DNA from: Larus michahellis
Taxonomy: Eukaryota; Chordata; Aves; Charadriiformes; Laridae
DNA: 64,000 nucleotides
Direction: 5' to 3'
NCBI RefSeq assembly: GCF_964199755.1
Contig: NC_133903.1
Span: 2,356,001 to 2,420,000 of the forward strand
Shown here: piece by piece, positions 27,401 through 40,800 of the stretch
How positions within the stretch are numbered: position 1 is the first letter of the stretch
How the letters are laid out: every line of letters begins with the position of its first letter
Notes under the pieces: generated by a model
Database searches by the model: none
Seen by the model: only the letters and a program-made list of their open reading frames with translations
Told to the model about the DNA's origin: nothing
Program-made: the position numbers and the translations under genes

Positions 27401-30400
27401 GCATGGTAAACTTCTACCATGCAAACAAACAAAAAAACCCACAAGTTTATTAAAAATGCCTTTAGAAAAATCACGGAGCTACAGATTTGGACCTAAGAGT
27501 AGCCATGAAAGATGGGGCTTTTGTAATAAAATAGAAAAAACTTGTCTATTCCAAAGGTAACTAGAAAAAAGAACCAGCCAGTGAGGCACATGAAGGCTCC
27601 AAAGTCTACTCTGAGTCCAAAAAAAAAAGCCATGACCAATTTCAGTGAGCTTTGTATTACCGTTCAGCATTAACAGTTCTGCACCCACCTAGTTATTTTA
27701 CAAATGGGTAAACATGAATAACTCTCATTTATGATTCAGTATCGAATTGAAAGGTAGGATAGGATGACAGTTATTAAAAGCATTTCTTCTCCCCACATAC
27801 TTAAGATTTCCTATTCTCTTGTATATAACCTTTAAGCGATGCAGCTCTAAGTCTTGGGTGCATTCTCTGAACAGTTTTGAATGCTTCAGACCATAAGATG
27901 GAGGGAGCAGAGCTTCGTCTTCCCTTCTGCGTGTACGCTGTTTGCAAAAGCCTGCTCTACAGATGCAAATTATTAAGATAGTGCTGAGAAATTTAATAAA
28001 ACATCGGTTGATGATCTTCTGTTTGATGTCCTAGAGAGCTCTTGTGGGATTCAATTAGGAATAAGTAAATGCATTCAAAGACAGAGCCTGGTTCTTTAAG
28101 CGCGAGGTCGTCCTGTCGAGCACCTTCATGCTCATACCCTCATTACTTCAGGCAGCTTCTAGAAGTCAAAGGATTACTTTTCTGTTCTAATTACCTGTTG
28201 GATGTAACAGACAAGCACTTTCCAAGTGTTTATTAATCTGTGTGGCTTTGATCTAATATCCAAGAGCCACGTTATCTACACTGTAATTTATTAACATACA
28301 TAAATATATACTAAACTTTCCTATGGTTCACAATATTGCATCTGAACACACAAGGTGTTTTGGAGGAGGAAACTTCTGGGGAAATAATTCTAGTTTCTCA
28401 TTTGTACTGTGGAAGCAGCCATCATCCCCCTTTTATCAGCTCATTTTTTTTTTTAATTTATTTTTAAATCTATTCCATCAATACACTGGATTTTCTATTT
28501 TATAAAGATCCTTATACCAGACTCCTACGTTGTTTAAAAAAGCAGTAGCATTCTGTTAAGGACTGGGAGAACTGCTGCTTTTTAGAACAAACATGTGAAA
28601 TATCCAAATCTGTGCCATTTTAGGGTTTTTTTGAACAAATTAACATTAACAAAATAATACCAAGAGCAATAAGGAGGAAGTACCAAATCCACAGGAATCA
28701 GGCTCACATTAGTATGTTACACTCTACACACTTCCAAGTTTCAAGCCCTGTCAAGAACAACTGCCTCCGAATGCCCGTTTCTCTGCTCTTTATCCCATAT
28801 CAGAATGTAGCAAACGTTTATCCTTTCAAGCTTACAACTTGAATTGCTTGCCAAGTGGAATGCGTTTTGTGAATTCAAACGTGTAATGGGACTTTTTTTT
28901 TATTTTTAAACTAAGTTATACATTTTTGGAGGGTTTGTGCCAAATTTTCTGTATTCAGCAATTTGGGCCTTTCCCAGCAATTTTCATTTATGATGCCCCT
29001 CTCTATGATGAGTTAGAGGGCATTAACACCGTAACTGCCATAACTGACAGTGTTCTCAGTGGACTGGAGCTGGGTGACACGTAGCCAGGCAGACCTTGCC
29101 TCTGCTCCTGACTTCCACAACTGCTTGAAGACCGTTACTCAACAAATTCAGCCCACGAGTGGGCACCCTGTGCTGAATTTCAATTTTGTGAAGGTATTTG
29201 CAGCTAAGTCATGAAAGCATGGATTTATACTGGAAACCTAACAAGAACCACCGAGGAAGGTCTCGCCACTAAGTGAAGAACGGGAGCAGAGAGGAAATGT
29301 CAAGTACGTGCTCCAAGAAGAGAAGGAAGAATTTCCCCTCTTACCAGCAAAGAAGGGAGGGTTGTGTTTCACCATCAAACTCCCCATCACTGTAATACCC
29401 TCACTATATTAATAAAAGTAAGGAATCAACTTTGAACGCATACAGATTGAGGCAAATACCCGGAATTAGCATGCAACTCTTGCTGGTTAATATGTAACAA
29501 AGAATGCACAATTCCTTTAAACAAAAGTAAGAAATACACCACATATTGTTTATACCAAACACAGTTGGGGACGTGAGCCTTTCGCCTGGGAAAACCATCT
29601 TCAAAGTAGCAACTGTTTTCCCAGCTGTGAATACTCTTTCCTGGGAAATCTATTCCTACCATTACAAAAATAATTTTCAAAGGAATGTAAAATTATTCAG
29701 CCTAATCTATGCATATCCGTATTTCAGACACTATTTTGTGCCTTCTTAGACACGTCTGTTTACAAAAGGCCTACTATTCTCTATAAACACTATATAGTGT
29801 CACAATCAAATTTACCCCTCTTAAATATAAATAAATGTATGGTTAATTTAAAAAAAAATAATTTAAAACAACTATCAATATTCCGATGAAAAAGCGTTAG
29901 CAGGAAACAAATGTTTCAGTCCCATTAGCAGCTGCCCTCAAAGTCTGGGGCGTTTTTATTTTGTTTTTCCTAATTTGAGAACTATTGCATAGATGATAAG
30001 AAAGCAGACAAACCAAGTAAGATCTCACGCAGTAAGTCATAAATGCCAAATGGGTTTATAGCTTCATAATTTTTTTTTTCCAAGTGTCAGAAGGCCATCC
30101 TGCAGCGAGGCAATCGGAAGCCAATGGGCCAAACTTGTCTCTTTGCACAAGTAAGAATAATACAAATAAAACAAGAATAAACATTCAACTGAAAGGTAGC
30201 CCAAAGAAAAGAGAAATAAGCCCAACATGTCAATTACAGGCTAAAGGGAGTGCACTAATATCCATACTGACATTTAACTTTGCCATTTTTGATAAACAGC
30301 TGTCACCCCCCCTTTATCACTGGGTAAGTGCCAACTGCTGATACAACCTTACATCAAGGCGTGGGGGGAGACGGAGGGATGGGGGCAAGGTGAAAGGTTG

Positions 30401-33400
30401 TGTCATCTTCTCTTCATATCACGGACAAAACTCTATTTGCATGTTAGAGATCTTTTAAAAATGGTCAAAAAAAACCCAGTACAAGACAAGATTCAAATCT
30501 TAGGTGGTTATGCTAAATAAAATGAAATTTTGGGAATTTATTTTCCTTTTTTCAGAATTTAAGATTGGTTTTCTACATATTTCTTAAACCAAAATTAGTA
30601 ACCGCAGATAACACTAATGCATACAACAGAGGATTAAGCTAGTAAAGCAAAACAAACCAAACGCAGGAAGAGCTGATAGTGGAACTGCAATGCAATCAGT
30701 TCCCAAAGTATATTTTTTAATGTATAAGATACATCTAATATTTGTAGCCCAGCAATCAGAAGAAAATCCTGCAACATCAACACTAAGTTGTAACTTCGCG
30801 GCATTTGTTAGGATGGGAAAATACAGACCAAGTTATTTTGATGGTTACAAGGTAAGCTTCCCATTAATTAAAGAAATAAATTAATGGAACAATAAAGGAT
30901 TACTGAGTGAGTTTGCAAATCATCCACAACTCATTATTTCAACAATAGGCTTTGGTATGAATTAGTGGGTTGTCAAATAAATAAATAGACTTTCCGATGA
31001 TAGCTTTACAGTATCTGCTTGATAGGCTTTGTAGCATGAATGTCTGGTTTGCATTCATTAAACATTCAAATTACCACCCCAGTTACCCGACTACAAGCAG
31101 CATTAGAGATCCGATCGAAGTAGCATTCCAAGCTGTTCCACCACGCTCATGCCAAAATGTTTATCTTCACAGCTTAAACATAATTTTATGGGGTTTTCCA
31201 CCACTACCAGCAAACAATGATTCTAAAGAATCCTCTTTTGTGGTTCGCTTTGCTCTAGTACTAGCTTAATAACTCCTTATTGGCCTTTACGATAGCCTCC
31301 AAAAAGCTGAACAGAAAAACCCTTTCCCTACTAATTTTGCCCTTTTCCATTTAGTAAGCAGATCTTACTGTTTGGGCACCTGCACACTAGCCCTCTGATT
31401 AAAGAAACGCCATGAGCCACTTGTTTATTTGCCATTGTTTGTACTATCTGCATGGAATCTCAAAAATTAAATTCCTTTCCCACTGATTTTGCCTTTAACT
31501 GGGGAAAATGTTGATTCCTCCCCCTCCAACCATTTGCAATGCTGAAGCTAAGAAAGAATATGGAAGGAAATGCGCAGTGACTGCATGAGCATTACCTAAA
31601 GTACCCTTCAACCACCAACAACGGGATTTCATTAATAAAGATTGATTGCCTCTTAGTCATTGTAGTTGTCCTCAAAGTTACAATGTTTGCTAGACTAATT
31701 GGGAAGGAACAGGAAATTAATATTTTTTTTTTCCCTATAGATTATGAATTTTGAGTCTTGCCTAATAGATGTTCACCTCTGGACAAATTTCTTCCTGTTC
31801 TGTAGAAAGCCTGCAGCTCTGAAAACGGCACTGGAGAAACCAGATGTACCCTTAAATTACAAGGTTAAAAGATCCTTTGATACAGTAAGGTCACTCTGGG
31901 TAGGACTCAAATAGCCTTCATAAACAAAGCAACCACAACATGTTGTTCCCTACCTGCCGTGTTGTGTCAGTATTGTGCTCCGATAAGCGCGGTGGCACTA
32001 AGGCAGCTGAAATTCTGAAGGGTGAAGAAATCCATAAACAGAAGCAAGACACGGGTAACTGCAAACAAGCACTTCTAATGCCTCTCTTAGGTCAAGACGA
32101 CACATTAACAATATTGTAAATATTTATTTTTTTTCCACAGAACTGAAACATAGTTAATTTGTCTCAGACAAGGTCCATCAGAAAGTTTTTATTTAAGAAG
32201 CCAGTATTTCACTTCAGACCACCAGCCTAGACGGCACATTTGAAATCTCTTTTCTTTATGCCTATGTTATATGACAATTCAAAAGAATAATCTCCAACCA
32301 TAGGAATGTTTAACATACTGGTATGTTAGTAAACTACAAAACAATTTAAAAAACCAAGTACAACTAATGTCCAGGCATTTAAAAAAAAAAAAAATCAGTG
32401 TTTAAAATGTGGTGTTTATTACCAAGTAGCCAAATAAAACAGTAACATTATGAAAATCTGTCAGAAAAAAAACCCCACAAAGCTGAATTGGATTTAAAAA
32501 CTTGTATTTCTCAGCTCCACTAGAGATGTGTCACTTAGAGCTGTGTGGTTCTAAGATCATTCATGAAAACATTTATATTGGTCTTGAATTGCTTATTGCT
32601 ATTTAATGTAAACAGAAGAAATTGAGTAGATGAAAATCAATAAAACATCAAGATTACTCTGAAAGGTCAAGCTGTTCCAAGGAAAAATGCTTTAGTCTTT
32701 GGCTGGTAAGAATTTCTGAAACAAATTTCATGAAGGAATGATCAATGTACGCTAAATCCAGTCACTTAAGACACACTTCAACTTGCCTGCCTGCAGCTCT
32801 GTAACAAAATCAATTCAAGATTTACATTTTCCACTTTGGAGACTAAAACTGCTGTACTAGAATAGAAAAAGACAAATCACAGGGAAGTAAAATGACTTAA
32901 TGAACCAGTGAAACCTCTCTTCCACCAAAAGCAATGTATATTATACGTATACAGCTATTATATAGCTATCTTTTGACTTCTTTCCATCACATATGAGACT
33001 CCTTAGGAGAAACTGGAGTCTACCCATCTTTACTTTAAGAATGCCAAAAAAAAGTTTTCTTTAATTCAGTTACTGCATTAAAAGTCAACCGCAGCTCATC
33101 CGAATCCAATTGTCACGATTCAGGAATTTCTGCAGATCTATCAAGGTTCCAGCTTATTTTAAAGTAACGGAAATAAAATTAAAGAAAGTAAGGCTACAGA
33201 ATAAACATTCTCAGCAGTTGCCTTAATTTTTGTTCCAAATGTATTCTTTGGAACCACCCAGACTAACTGAGCACATCACAGCAGCCTCGGAGTTTCCTCC
33301 TGATCTTCCTGGACGCACAAAGCAATTTTACCTTGTTTTCTGATACATTTTCCACGCTGACAAGGTTTGATGACCAAAAGCATTTTAAAGCATAACTGCC

Positions 33401-35161
33401 ATTGTGACTTAATGGGGTATTTCACACAAGCTGGGAGCACGCATGCTGAGTAACGATCATAAACTGGTAAACAGCTAACTTCTACTAGCAATTTCTGAAG
33501 TAAAATTGTTTAATATCTGACTCAGATTTTTCACTCTCAACAGCCATTTCAAACAAAAAATGGGGTCTACTAACTTATGCTTTCCTACTATCAACAGTTA
33601 TAGTTTATAAAGCTGATGCCAAGAAATGGCTTGTCATAGACCTTATATGGTATTCCCTAAAACTAATACTATATACACATGTCTGAGCCACCCACTGACA
33701 CCAACTTTTATAATTCTAGGAACGGTTGTGCCTAGTGGTGTTCCCTAATAGTATTAAGGATTCTTCTTTCCATTTAATATTTGCTCTTTTTTTCACAGTC
33801 CTACAGTCTGCACGGCCAACAAATACTCATTTACGGGTTTAAGAACTTATCACTTGCCATCAGATGTGAGGCAAAAAGGCCCCGCTTGCTCAGGGTCTGA
33901 AGCCCACCTGGGATTTTTTCCCCTTTTATATGAAATTACACAGATTGTCACAGGCAATAAAATTTTAATTTTGACATTTCAATTTCACAGTGTTTTATCC
34001 TGGAAAATTATTTTCACTCAAATTGAATTATAGTGCCGTGAATCTAAAGTCTATAACACACACCCTGCAAAGGAAAGGAGAAATGTTCCTCTAATTAAGC
34101 TATAAATACCAGATTTTCTATTTTTGCTTTGATATAGACAAAGACGCAATCTTTCCCTACTTGACTTAGGAGCACTTTTGCTGAGTTCAAAACTGCAAGA
34201 ATTTACAGACCTCTGAATAGCTACTGCCAATAGGGTGGCTTTTCTTGTGCTTCACAAACCCTAAATGTAAAAGCTAGAGACACTTATGCATACAAAAGCT
34301 CTCAAAAAATGTTCTTGCCAATGAGCTCAAAGTCTTAAGAACAAAATAAGTACCAGATGTTACTTATATCATCTCCATTGAGGCATACATCTCCCAATAA
34401 ATAAATTAACAGGCAGCTTTCACATCTATTTTATGTTAGGCCAGGAAACATAACAGAATTTTTAAGACAATGGCCTAACATCACCTTGAGAATTCCTGAC
34501 GAAGACACCTTTGCCTTTCCTTCTCTACTTCTCAACACTATCAAACCGCTTCATATTTCTTTGATCCACATTCTATACTAACCACTCGGAACAGCAGAAT
34601 CGAATCACCCTGTTCATGTATCATCTCCATCACAAAAAACTTAGAGCTCTAAGTTTCCACTTAAATAACACCTCAGTATTGTTGATTTCCTTCTTATGAA
34701 ATTAATTCATAAAGTGTTCAGTAATACAAAGAGACTGCTGACACCTTCTGGCCACTTGACATCCTCTCCAAAAATCAAGAGGATTTCCAAGAAAACATCT
34801 TTTGTTGTTTTCCAACCACTCAGGATCACAAGAAGACTTAAGCTACGCCTATATTGCCGAATGACAGTTGCTTAAAGCCATTTGGTTTGCCTTTCACCCA
34901 CATTCTCTCACCCATTCTCTTTTTCACACAAGCATCCAAAACAAATAGAGACCATGTACTCTGACTGCCACAATCCCATCCAGATTTGGTTTAATCTATC
35001 CTCTCCTTTAAACTCCTACTCTAAGTATATCACATCCAAGGAATCACTGCAACTGAATCAAACAGTACAGACTCAGTACTGAATCTCTAAGCCTGTCAAA
35101 TCACAGGTAACAATATATCCATGTTTTATTGAATTAAATAGTCAAAACTGGGAGAACCTAC
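21491..35161. other. AT-rich presumed first large intron of the C7orf50-like gene
   Basis: About 13.7 kb contains the GPER1 3' UTR at its left edge and otherwise no feature I can support. Small (TA)n tracts occur near 21,587, 22,268 and 24,125. Short open frames are random, with no coding bias or splice signals. No CR1 copy was recognised, in contrast to the GC-rich right half of the window. Confidence 0.5.
22936..22941 (+). terminator. Candidate polyadenylation signal for GPER1
   Basis: AATAAA lies about 1.45 kb downstream of the GPER1 stop codon. No strong GT-rich element is obvious after it, so this is a weak candidate. Confidence 0.2.
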
Positions 35162-35305
35162 CTGCAGATTTTGTTTCTTTTTCTTTGGTTCAGTTTCCAA
35201 TGGTTCAGTTTCCGATTCCAGCCCTCCCTTTTGGGCCACATGTTGCTTTAGCTTTTTTCTTTTTTCCGCCTTCTTTTCTTTTTTTTCCGCCTTCATTTTT
35301 GGCAT
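35162..35305 (-). CDS. C7orf50: First coding exon of a C7orf50-like nucleolar protein (partial gene, 48 codons)
   Basis: On the minus strand a pyrimidine-rich acceptor (TTTCTGTTACAG) starts an exon at 35,322. An ATG at 35,305 follows 17 bases later, and the frame stays open for exactly 48 codons to CAG|GTAGGT, a strong donor at 35,162/35,161 (phase 0). The peptide is extremely Lys/Glu-rich with KKAEKRKK and a KKKK run. This suits the basic N-terminus of C7orf50, a putatively RNA-binding nucleolar protein with a C-terminal DUF2373 domain. Identification rests on composition plus synteny: in human, GPER1 lies inside C7orf50 on the opposite strand next to ZFAND2A. The remaining exons should lie to the left, possibly beyond the window. 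The upstream in-frame TTG at 35,311 is not a plausible start. Confidence 0.6.
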
Positions 35306-35879
35306 TCTCAAATAGAACTATTCTGTAACAGAAACCACCAAACTGCAATTAGAATCTTTTTTTTTATATTAAATGTCTGGCTTGTATACAGATGGAATTA
35401 TACTATAATTACACTGGTAGGATTATTATTTGTCACTACTTAACTATGAAAAGGTATGTCTGCACTGAATTTTGGAGAACTTCATCATGTTTTCTTTAGG
35501 AATACATTATAGTTAAGCTACTGTAAAACTAGAATGTCATTCTCCTGTGCAAAACTCAACACCTAGTGTCCTCTCAGGCCCAGTTGTGGAAAATGCATGT
35601 GACGCTCCTGGCAGTAATTCCCCATAACCAATGCTGTGCTTTCTGCAGGTTATAACAGACCACGTGGTACTCTTGGATCAATCGTCTACCTCAGGTAACA
35701 CCAGATCAGGCCTCTCTCTTCTCCAAAAGTGTTAGTGAGACTGTTAGTCATCTCATTAATACACATATGTGTGCATACACACATACCCACAAGCACAAGG
35801 TAAGCCTACTTGATTACTAAACAGATAGTTTTAAACCATCAGTTGTGTTTATAGTGTGCATTTTTCTATTTTCATAAAA

Positions 35880-36355
35880 TTGTGAAAGTTGGAAGGGATC
35901 TTTAAGATCATATAGTCCGACCATCAATCCAACACTGCCAAAACCACCACTACCCCATGTCCCTCAGCACCACGTCTGCCCACCTTTTAAATATCTCCAG
36001 GGATGGCGACTCCACCACTGCCCTGGGCAGCCTGGTCCAATGCTTAACAACCCTTTCAGTGAAGAAATTTTTCCTAAGATCCATCCTAAACCTCCCCTGG
36101 TGCAACTTGAGGCCGTTTCCTCTTGTCCCATGGCCTGTTCCTTGGGAGAAGAGCCCGACCCCCCCTGGCTGCCCCCTCCTTTCAGGGAGCTGCAGAGAGC
36201 GAGAAGGTCTCCCCTCAGCCCCCTTTTCTCCAGCTGAACACCCCCGGCGCCCTCAGCCGCTCCTCACAGGACTTGTGCTCCAGACCCCTCACCAGCTCCG
36301 TTGCCCTTCTCTGGACACGCTCCAGCACCTCAGTGTCTTTCTTGTTCTGCAAGGC
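35880..36355 (-). mobile_element. CR1 LINE 3' end, truncated
   Basis: About 475 bases match the CR1 3' untranslated region read on the minus strand. Seen on the plus strand, landmarks are the 'ggaagggatcttTAAgatca' tail-side block near 35,893, the 'gactccaccactgccctggg' block near 36,009, and 'ctggacacgctccagcac' near 36,311. It is 5'-truncated, as nearly all CR1 copies are, and its terminal octamer repeats are degraded. The 185-codon open frame running through it is a by-product and not a gene. It lies between the C7orf50 promoter and its first coding exon. Confidence 0.85.
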
Positions 36356-36589
36356 CCACATTCATATAGAACGTGGAAAAACTGTGCTCAAAGAATTAAG
36401 CCTCATGAGTTTCATCTTTCACTTCACACTGACACGAGGGTGAAGGCGAACAGGAGCTGCAGAAGGCCGAGCTCTGAAGCCAGGTCTAGCTGTAACCGCG
36501 TATTATTGCTCTGAGGGAAAATCTGATTTCAGTGGCTTTCAACGGCTGCCCACACTCTCTCTGTGCGAGCACGGACCCGACACTTGGCC

Positions 36590-37260
36590 CAATCACCACT
36601 ATTTACCCCCAAACACCCTCCGAGAGACGGGACCCCCCCCACGCGCGGGTCGCTCGGCCCCGAGCCCCGGCCCCCACGCAGGACCCGGGCGCGGCTTCTC
36701 CTTCACTGCGGAGCCAGCGAAGGCCCCGTGAGGCGGCAGTTTTTAGATGGGCGCAGCACGTTGCCAGGGGCGGCCGCCGGAGCGCCCCTCACGGGACAGG
36801 CCCGGTACCCCCTGCCCCACCGCCACCCACAGGCCGGGCTACCACCCGCAGCGGGGCCGGGGGCTGCACCAGGGGGAGACCCCCCCGGTTACCGCCGCCC
36901 CGTCCCCCCCCCCCCGCGGCCGGTGGACACCCCCAGGGCCCACACCCCCATCCCCGCACGCACCTCCGGAACCCGCCTCCTCTCTACATTTAACCGAGCG
37001 CCACACTTGGCGCCGTAGCCCGCCCCCTCCCTCTTATTGGCTACAAGGAGAGAGCGGAGGCGTCTGGTTGGCCCTCGGCATGCCAATCAGCCGGCTGCCC
37101 AATAGGAAGCCACGCTCGGGCTTAAAGCGCCCACCTGGAACACGCGTGCTGCGGGGTGCCCAGCCGGCGTGTGGCGGCGCGTCAGCGTCATCTTTCCGCG
37201 ACGAGATCCGCCACGGAATCAGGCCCCGCCCCTACTCGGGAGGCGTGGCCACAGGGGATG
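36590..37260 (-). promoter_or_regulatory. C7orf50: CpG island, presumed promoter/noncoding exon 1 of the C7orf50-like gene
   Basis: GC content and CpG density rise abruptly at about 36,590. CCAAT boxes occur in both orientations: ATTGG at 37,036-37,040, and CCAAT at 37,083-37,087 and 37,099-37,103. This is typical of a TATA-less NF-Y-dependent housekeeping promoter. No other gene start lies nearby on the minus strand, so it is assigned to the gene whose first coding exon is about 1.3 kb to the left. The exact start site and exon 1 donor were not resolved. The mixed CCAAT orientation would also permit divergent transcription. Confidence 0.55.
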
Positions 37261-37303
37261 CCCCGCCCCCCCGTTGCCTGGGTGATCCCGAAAGGCGCGG
37301 GCC

Positions 37304-37700
37304 CCCCGCAGGGATCCACCCGCGGCCTGGCGGGGATCCGCCCGAGCCGAGTCCCGACGGAGATCCACCCACATCCCGACAGGGATCCACCCAGGACCTC
37401 ACAGGGACCCATCCGCACCCTGACAGTTAAGCCCCTGCGCCCCACCAGGGGTCCATCTGCACCCCAACAGGGACCCCCCCAGGTTCTGACGGGGATCCAC
37501 TCACACTCAGGGCCTGGCAGGGATCCATCCTCACCCCAACAGGGATCCACCCGCGTTCTGAAAGGGATCCCCCAGGTTCTGACAGGGATCCCCCCATGCC
37601 CCAACAGGGACCCCCCCCAGGTTCTGACGGGGATCCTCCCACACCCTGACAGAGATCCCCCGTGCCATTACAGGCCCCCCAGGTCCTGGCAGACCCCCCC
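37304..37700. repeat. Degenerate ~24-bp G/C-rich minisatellite
   Basis: About 15 imperfect units share the core 'acagggatccaccc' followed by a variable C-rich spacer, such as 'ccaggttctg'. Runs of 5-9 C on the plus strand mean matching G runs on the minus strand, so G-quadruplex formation is likely. Long open frames across it in several phases only reflect the repeat. It abuts the C7orf50 CpG island. Confidence 0.75.
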
Positions 37701-37869
37701 CCCACTGCCCACAAGGACACCCGGTGGGACGCCAGCCCGCTGCTCCCCACACACACTGGGTGCTGCTGGCCCCCACGGGCCCCCGCCTCTCCTGTGGGGG
37801 CCACGGCAGCTGCCAATGCGGAGACATGGATCTCTCTCCGGAGAACAGCCGGGATCCCTTCTAGCCAGC

Positions 37870-40800
37870 AGATCCTAAAGGCTCGTGCCTGAGCCAGCAT
37901 TATCTGCTGCCCTGATCAGGTCAGAGGGAACGCGCTGGTAAGAGGCAGACATTGCAGTTTGAGGGGACGAGAAAACATCCCTGAGGACGAGGTTTCCAGG
38001 GAACAAATTGGTTTACATGTTTTCATTTTCTATAAATACCATGCGCACAAACATTTCCATTTCCCCTTGGTAACTTAAGGGCAAGAATATTTACCGAAAA
38101 CAGATACGCAGATGGAGCATTTTTTCCCTGACAACCTGAAACAGGGTTTTCATTTCCATTTGCTTTGACCCCAGGAGCAGCTGAGATGCTGGCTGTGGCA
38201 GCAGACACCCGTGGCAACCGTTATAACCCGTACAGTTATACGTACCGACTGGAAGAGGCAACCCTCACCCCTCTGCTTCCTTCTCCTGTCCCCAGCAGGG
38301 TCACACCTGCCCCTCCTCTCCTTCCTCCCCGTGCTAGGGGTGCCAATCCTGTCCCCAACCCATCACTGCTGGGCAGAGCCTCTCGGCACTGGTCCATGTC
38401 CTCACACCATGGGCAGCACCCGCTGTTGCTCTCCCCTGGAAACCCCTTCCCGTACCACCAGCAGGGTGCACAGCATGGTTTGGGAAGGCGTGGCCAGTTA
38501 TATATTATACAGAGAGATTACAAAAATCCTAGTATTGTAGCAATGCGCCAGGGCTGAGTTACGGCGTTAGAGCACACAGGATAATCAGTAGGTGGTGGCA
38601 TCTAAAATTGGAGTTGTCATTTAAGCTTTTGTTCCAATGTGAACAGGGAAAGCATGTTTTCTATGTTTAGACTTCCTAAAATAATGATTGTTTTATTACG
38701 TATCCTATTGTGACATCCTGTGGTTAAACACAGTATTACAGATACTGTCAAATCACAGTTTTGACCACACAACTGCATAAAATTAGACCATATGGAATTA
38801 GCAGTGGTAACTCATACCTACATTACATATTCAGTTTGGCCATGTACAGCCTTCCATATAGCTTTGATCATTCTAGAAAAACTTCTTCTGGATGAGAAGA
38901 AATCGCATTGGGCCAAACATGAATATGGGATAGCACAGATGTTTTTGTGCGTGTGCGTTTGCCAGAAATTACATTACCTCTGCCCTTTCTGATAAAAGGA
39001 CCGCAAGTCAGTATGTTGATTGTTTACATGCTATCCCTGTGAAGGACCATAAATCCACATTTCCTCTTTAGGCAGCATTTGTACTCTTAAGGATTAAGCC
39101 TCTTCAAAGAGAAACAAGAGGCACACGACAGTCTTCACACAACTGCAGTACACCTCAAGGCTGTATAAAGCACGTGCTTTAACTGCACTTATGCTCACAC
39201 CTCGTACAGGTTTATCAAAGATGATTTTTCCCAGGTCAAGGAACAGAGCGTTCTCCGCTAAGCAAACTGCTCATCCTCCCACCCCAGCAGAACAGCGCTG
39301 GGCACTCGTAGCTGCAGGTGATTCCGGGGACGGCAATTACCCTTCAGTTAGTCCTAAGCCAACACTCCAGCCCCAGCGTGCAGAGGAATGGCTCCAACGA
39401 CACATGAAATTGAGGTCTTGACCCCCTGACTTCACCAGTAAGCCTTGGCATTTTTCTCACAATTAGCTGGATGAGAGGTCTACTTAGATCCCAGCTGGGG
39501 AATTACCATTGTTCATTAATAACACATTTCCATTTCATCAGCCTACAATATTTCATGCCTCAAGCTAAGCAGCTGGATATTCATGCAGTTTTAAAGAGCC
39601 AAGACAGCTGATCAAGATAATGAATGGATCGTATCTGTTATGTCTTCACTCGTTTAAGCTTTTTGGGAAAGACAGCAAGAGTAGCCTCCCTAGACAATGC
39701 TGTATTTTGGCCTCATTCTCATTACACGGGACACAAACAGTTAACGCTACTTTCTCTGGCTTCCTTTTTACCCCAACTGCAAAAAAATACCCATGCAAAC
39801 CTAGGTTTCTATCTAAGGGGCAATAAATTATGAAGAATTATACTGCGCACGCCTCTGTGAGCACTAGCCTTCAGTGAATTGCTTAGGGAGGGCTTAGAAA
39901 AACTAGGTATGGCTTTATAAATCAAGTACTCCCAATGACATTCAGAAACCAAGAGGCAGCTTATATAAAACTGGCTTCATGTTGATGTATGCTGTTTGTC
40001 AAGCAGAATGCTGCGCTGTGTGCCAGTTCATTTCCAAAAGGATTGGGACATATGACAGTAGCTTGTATTTCAGACTTTCATCTTAGGAAACTCATAGCTC
40101 AGACTTAGCATGACCTAAGCAAAGCTGGCTGTGTTTCATACCAATTTTAGTCTTCATCGTACCGCCATTCCCCAGTTTCCTCCTCCACCAAGTATTTTTC
40201 ATAGTATTACAGCTCTTATTCCAAATATAGGAACAAATAAAGTTGGCTTGGAAAGGGTGACAGTTTATTCAATGCATAAAATGTTACGATACAAAAATAA
40301 GTTAATTGCATAGAAAATTTTGAAGATCTATAGACAAGATTAACTTTAAAGTAGACACAGGTCTGATCCAGATGTGAAGAGCCTCTACTATCTGCATCTG
40401 AAAGACATGAGAATGCACTGTAAGAGTTACACGACTAAAGCTTTTGGTCACAAGGAGACGCACGATGGCAGGGAAGGACTTGGGCCATTTATTTTAATTC
40501 AGATGCCTGCTACGCTTCCCTCAGCATTCTGATGACACACCGTTTTTCCAGAACTTGAGCAAGGCTCACGCTGAGCAGGTGGGAGACCAGCCTGCTGTTA
40601 CAACGATTCGATGTCCTACTGCTCGTGTCTATATAGCTATTTCAATGACTACAGTAGGGCGAAGTAAAGATTTACTTGTGCTGTCAGAACCCCTCCGCCA
40701 CATTCCCAACACCGACCAAAGGTCAACTACCAACTCTAGAGCAGTTAGTGGTGTGACAGTGGCACTCCTACGCCGTGTTGACACAAGACTATTTTTAAAC

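Noticed and set aside
1..35000. MIR339 and further C7orf50 exons
   Set aside because: In human MIR339 and the DUF2373 exons lie in the same host gene, but I could not recognise their sequences here by eye.
35957..36514. 185-codon open frame on the plus strand
   Set aside because: It lies almost entirely in the CR1 3' UTR read antisense, so it is not a gene.
36532..37430. Overlapping Pro/Arg-rich open frames of 150-227 codons
   Set aside because: These are a product of CpG-island composition, open in several frames at once with no family resemblance.
37156..37900. Open frames of 240 (+) and 157 (-) codons
   Set aside because: They run through the 24-bp minisatellite. Their periodic peptide simply mirrors the repeat.
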